From Gammaproteobacteria bacterium (GTDB lineage Bacteria > Pseudomonadota > Gammaproteobacteria > Steroidobacterales > Steroidobacteraceae): a stretch of DNA of 6,615 nt. Numbering within the stretch: the first letter of the stretch is position 1; each line of letters opens with the position of its first letter. The position numbers and the translations under genes are program-made. Shown here piece after piece: positions 5,750-6,615 of the stretch. The stretch is from positions 1-6,615 of the forward strand of contig JADLDF010000529.1 in assembly GCA_020846815.1 (NCBI GenBank), in the 5' to 3' direction. Below the pieces are notes generated by a model. It was not told the DNA's origin. It did not search any database and saw only the letters and a program-made list of their open reading frames with translations.

Positions 5750-6223
5750 ATGCTCCTCGACCCGACCGACCGCAGGATCCTGGCGGAGCTGCAGCGCGAC
5801 GGCCGCCTGAGCCACGTCGAGCTGGCCGAACGCGTCGGGCTGACGCCCACGCCCTGCACGCGTCGCGTCCGCGAGCTCGAAGCGGCCGGCGTGATCCAGG
5901 GCTATGCGGCGCTGGTCGAGCCGCGCAAGGTCGGGCTCGCGATCCAGGCCATCGTGCAGGTGAAGCTCGAGAAGCACACCGACGAGATCGTCGCGCGCTT
6001 CCGCCAGGCGCTGCAGGAACGGCCCGAGGTGCTCGCCTGTCTGGCCCTGACCGGCGACATGGACTTCCTGCTGCAGGTCGTGGTGCGCGACGTCGACGCC
6101 CTGTCCGACTTCACGCTGCGCCGGTTGCTGCGCCTGCCCGGCGTGCGCGACGTGCGCACCGGGCTGGTGCTCGAGACCGTGAAGCGCTCGACCGTCGTGC
6201 CGGTCGACGATGCGCCCGGCTGA
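5750..6223 (+). CDS. Lrp/AsnC-family transcriptional regulator
   Basis: A 157-residue protein of the usual Lrp/AsnC length. The N-terminus MLLDPTDRRILAELQRDGRL leads into a winged helix-turn-helix (about 20-48: LSHVELAERVGLTPTPCTRR, then VRELEAAGVI). A C-terminal RAM ligand-binding domain (about 64-150) has the conserved LTGDMDFLLQVVV element (100-111) and a closing LPGVRDVRTGLVLE. Such proteins form dimers and octamers and sense amino acids, commonly branched-chain or aromatic ones. Divergence from phhA suggests it senses phenylalanine or tyrosine and controls phhA and itself; this is inference. The ATG at 5750 gives the family N-terminus. An in-frame extension to 5627 exists but would read through the operator region and part of phhA. 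No Shine-Dalgarno is visible because the palindrome occupies that position, so translation may be weak or leaderless. Confidence 0.95.
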   Translation: MLLDPTDRRILAELQRDGRLSHVELAERVGLTPTPCTRRVRELEAAGVIQGYAALVEPRKVGLAIQAIVQVKLEKHTDEIVARFRQALQERPEVLACLALTGDMDFLLQVVVRDVDALSDFTLRRLLRLPGVRDVRTGLVLETVKRSTVVPVDDAPG

Positions 6224-6235
6224 GCAGCCGCTCAG
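6220..6235. terminator. Small hairpin over the convergent stop codons, possible bidirectional terminator
   Basis: CTGAGC-AGCC-GCTCAG forms a perfect 6-base-pair stem with a four-base loop between the convergent regulator and methyltransferase genes. It includes both stop codons (TGA 6221-6223; TCA 6232-6234). No T-tract follows on either side, so it is at best a weak intrinsic terminator. Confidence 0.3.
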
Positions 6236-6615
6236 GCCATCGCGCCGAACACGTAGGTCGCGCCGCCGGGTCGCAGCACGTGCGTCGCGAACGCCTGCGC
6301 CTCGTCGAAGCCGGCGGCGACGATCTCGCGCTTCATGTCGCGCTCGGCGAACGCGGTCCAGAACGGCTCGCCGTTCCAGCGCACCTGCCAGTCGTTCATG
6401 ACCTGGTCGGCGAGCGGCAGGCGCGTGACCTGGGTCGCGACGTCGACGTGCAGCATCGCGCCGCCCGGCCGCAGCACGCGCCGGCACTCGCGCAGGATCT
6501 GCGGCAGCCGCGCCGCATTGGTCTCGTGGAACAGGATGTTCGAGACCACGAGGTCGAAGCTGCCGGCCTCGAAGCCGGTCTGCGCCGCATCGCGCTGGTG
6601 GAAGTGGATCGGCAC
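6232..6615 (-). CDS. Class I SAM-dependent methyltransferase, C-terminal part
   Basis: The frame enters from the right edge and gives 127 residues up to TGA at 6232-6234. It has the post-motif-II strand SFDLVVSNILFHE and the motif III region CRRVLRPGGAMLHVD, characteristic of the Methyltransf_11/25 Rossmann-like fold. After these come a DMKREIVAAGFDEAQAF helix-strand element and a final GGATYVFGAMA. The glycine-rich SAM-binding motif I must lie outside the window. The first codon at the edge is GTG, but the sequence is clearly mid-domain, so this is not the start. The substrate cannot be deduced; family members methylate quinones, lipids or small molecules. It is convergent with the Lrp/AsnC gene, with only 8 bases between their stop codons, so it is not in the same operon. 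Confidence 0.85.
   Translation of the reverse strand: MPIHFHQRDAAQTGFEAGSFDLVVSNILFHETNAARLPQILRECRRVLRPGGAMLHVDVATQVTRLPLADQVMNDWQVRWNGEPFWTAFAERDMKREIVAAGFDEAQAFATHVLRPGGATYVFGAMA

Noticed and set aside
5732..6487. A 251-codon minus-strand ORF spanning the regulator and methyltransferase
   Set aside because: Runs antisense through the Lrp/AsnC gene and out of frame through the methyltransferase; Arg/His/Leu-rich with no domain.
1..6615. CRISPR arrays, tRNA/rRNA genes, insertion sequences, phage genes or a novel defence system
   Set aside because: No repeated spacers, cloverleaf sequences, transposase or integrase motifs, or defence-type domains were found on either strand.

Overview
The window is a very GC-rich stretch of bacterial chromosome. 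A phenylalanine 4-hydroxylase gene divergent from an Lrp/AsnC regulator, next to proteobacterial-type ABC and hydrolase genes, suggests a proteobacterium, perhaps a gammaproteobacterium near the Xanthomonadales/Nevskiales. That placement is inferred from gene content and GC only.

Layout. (1) Positions 1-2049, minus strand: a metallo-beta-lactamase-fold hydrolase with the THxHxDH metal site, followed with an 11-base overlap by a ModF/PhrA-like protein carrying two ABC ATPase domains. The second ABC domain runs off the left edge. (2) Positions about 2155-4665: a graveyard of broken genes. It holds the C-terminal half of an EntS-like (MFS_3) exporter with an internal deletion and frameshift; a GPH/MelB-like (MFS_2) sugar-cation-type symporter that lacks its N-terminus and a central piece and is frameshifted; a 64-codon ORF coupled to it by ATGA; the last third of an IclR-family (MhpR-type) regulator on the minus strand; and the C-terminal piece of an unrecognised protein on the plus strand. 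The last two are joined head to head at their broken 5' ends. (3) Positions 4759-6223: an intact phenylalanine 4-hydroxylase (phhA, minus) divergent from an intact Lrp/AsnC regulator (plus). The roughly 110-base gap between them is strikingly AT-rich and contains a perfect 8-1-8 palindrome ending one base before the regulator's ATG. (4) Positions 6232-6615, minus: the C-terminal part of a class I SAM-dependent methyltransferase, convergent with the regulator. A small hairpin sits over both stop codons.

Working together. The phhA/Lrp pair looks like a self-contained phenylalanine-to-tyrosine module under an amino-acid-sensing regulator, which probably binds the shared intergenic region. The hydrolase/ABC pair looks like a two-gene operon of unclear purpose. 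The broken middle region may once have been a small catabolic or uptake locus (transporters, IclR regulator, enzyme) that has been reduced by several deletions. I found no convincing new defence or mobile system, no RNA gene and no CRISPR array. The most notable signals are the multi-lesion decay zone, the head-to-head deletion scar and the regulator-proximal palindrome.
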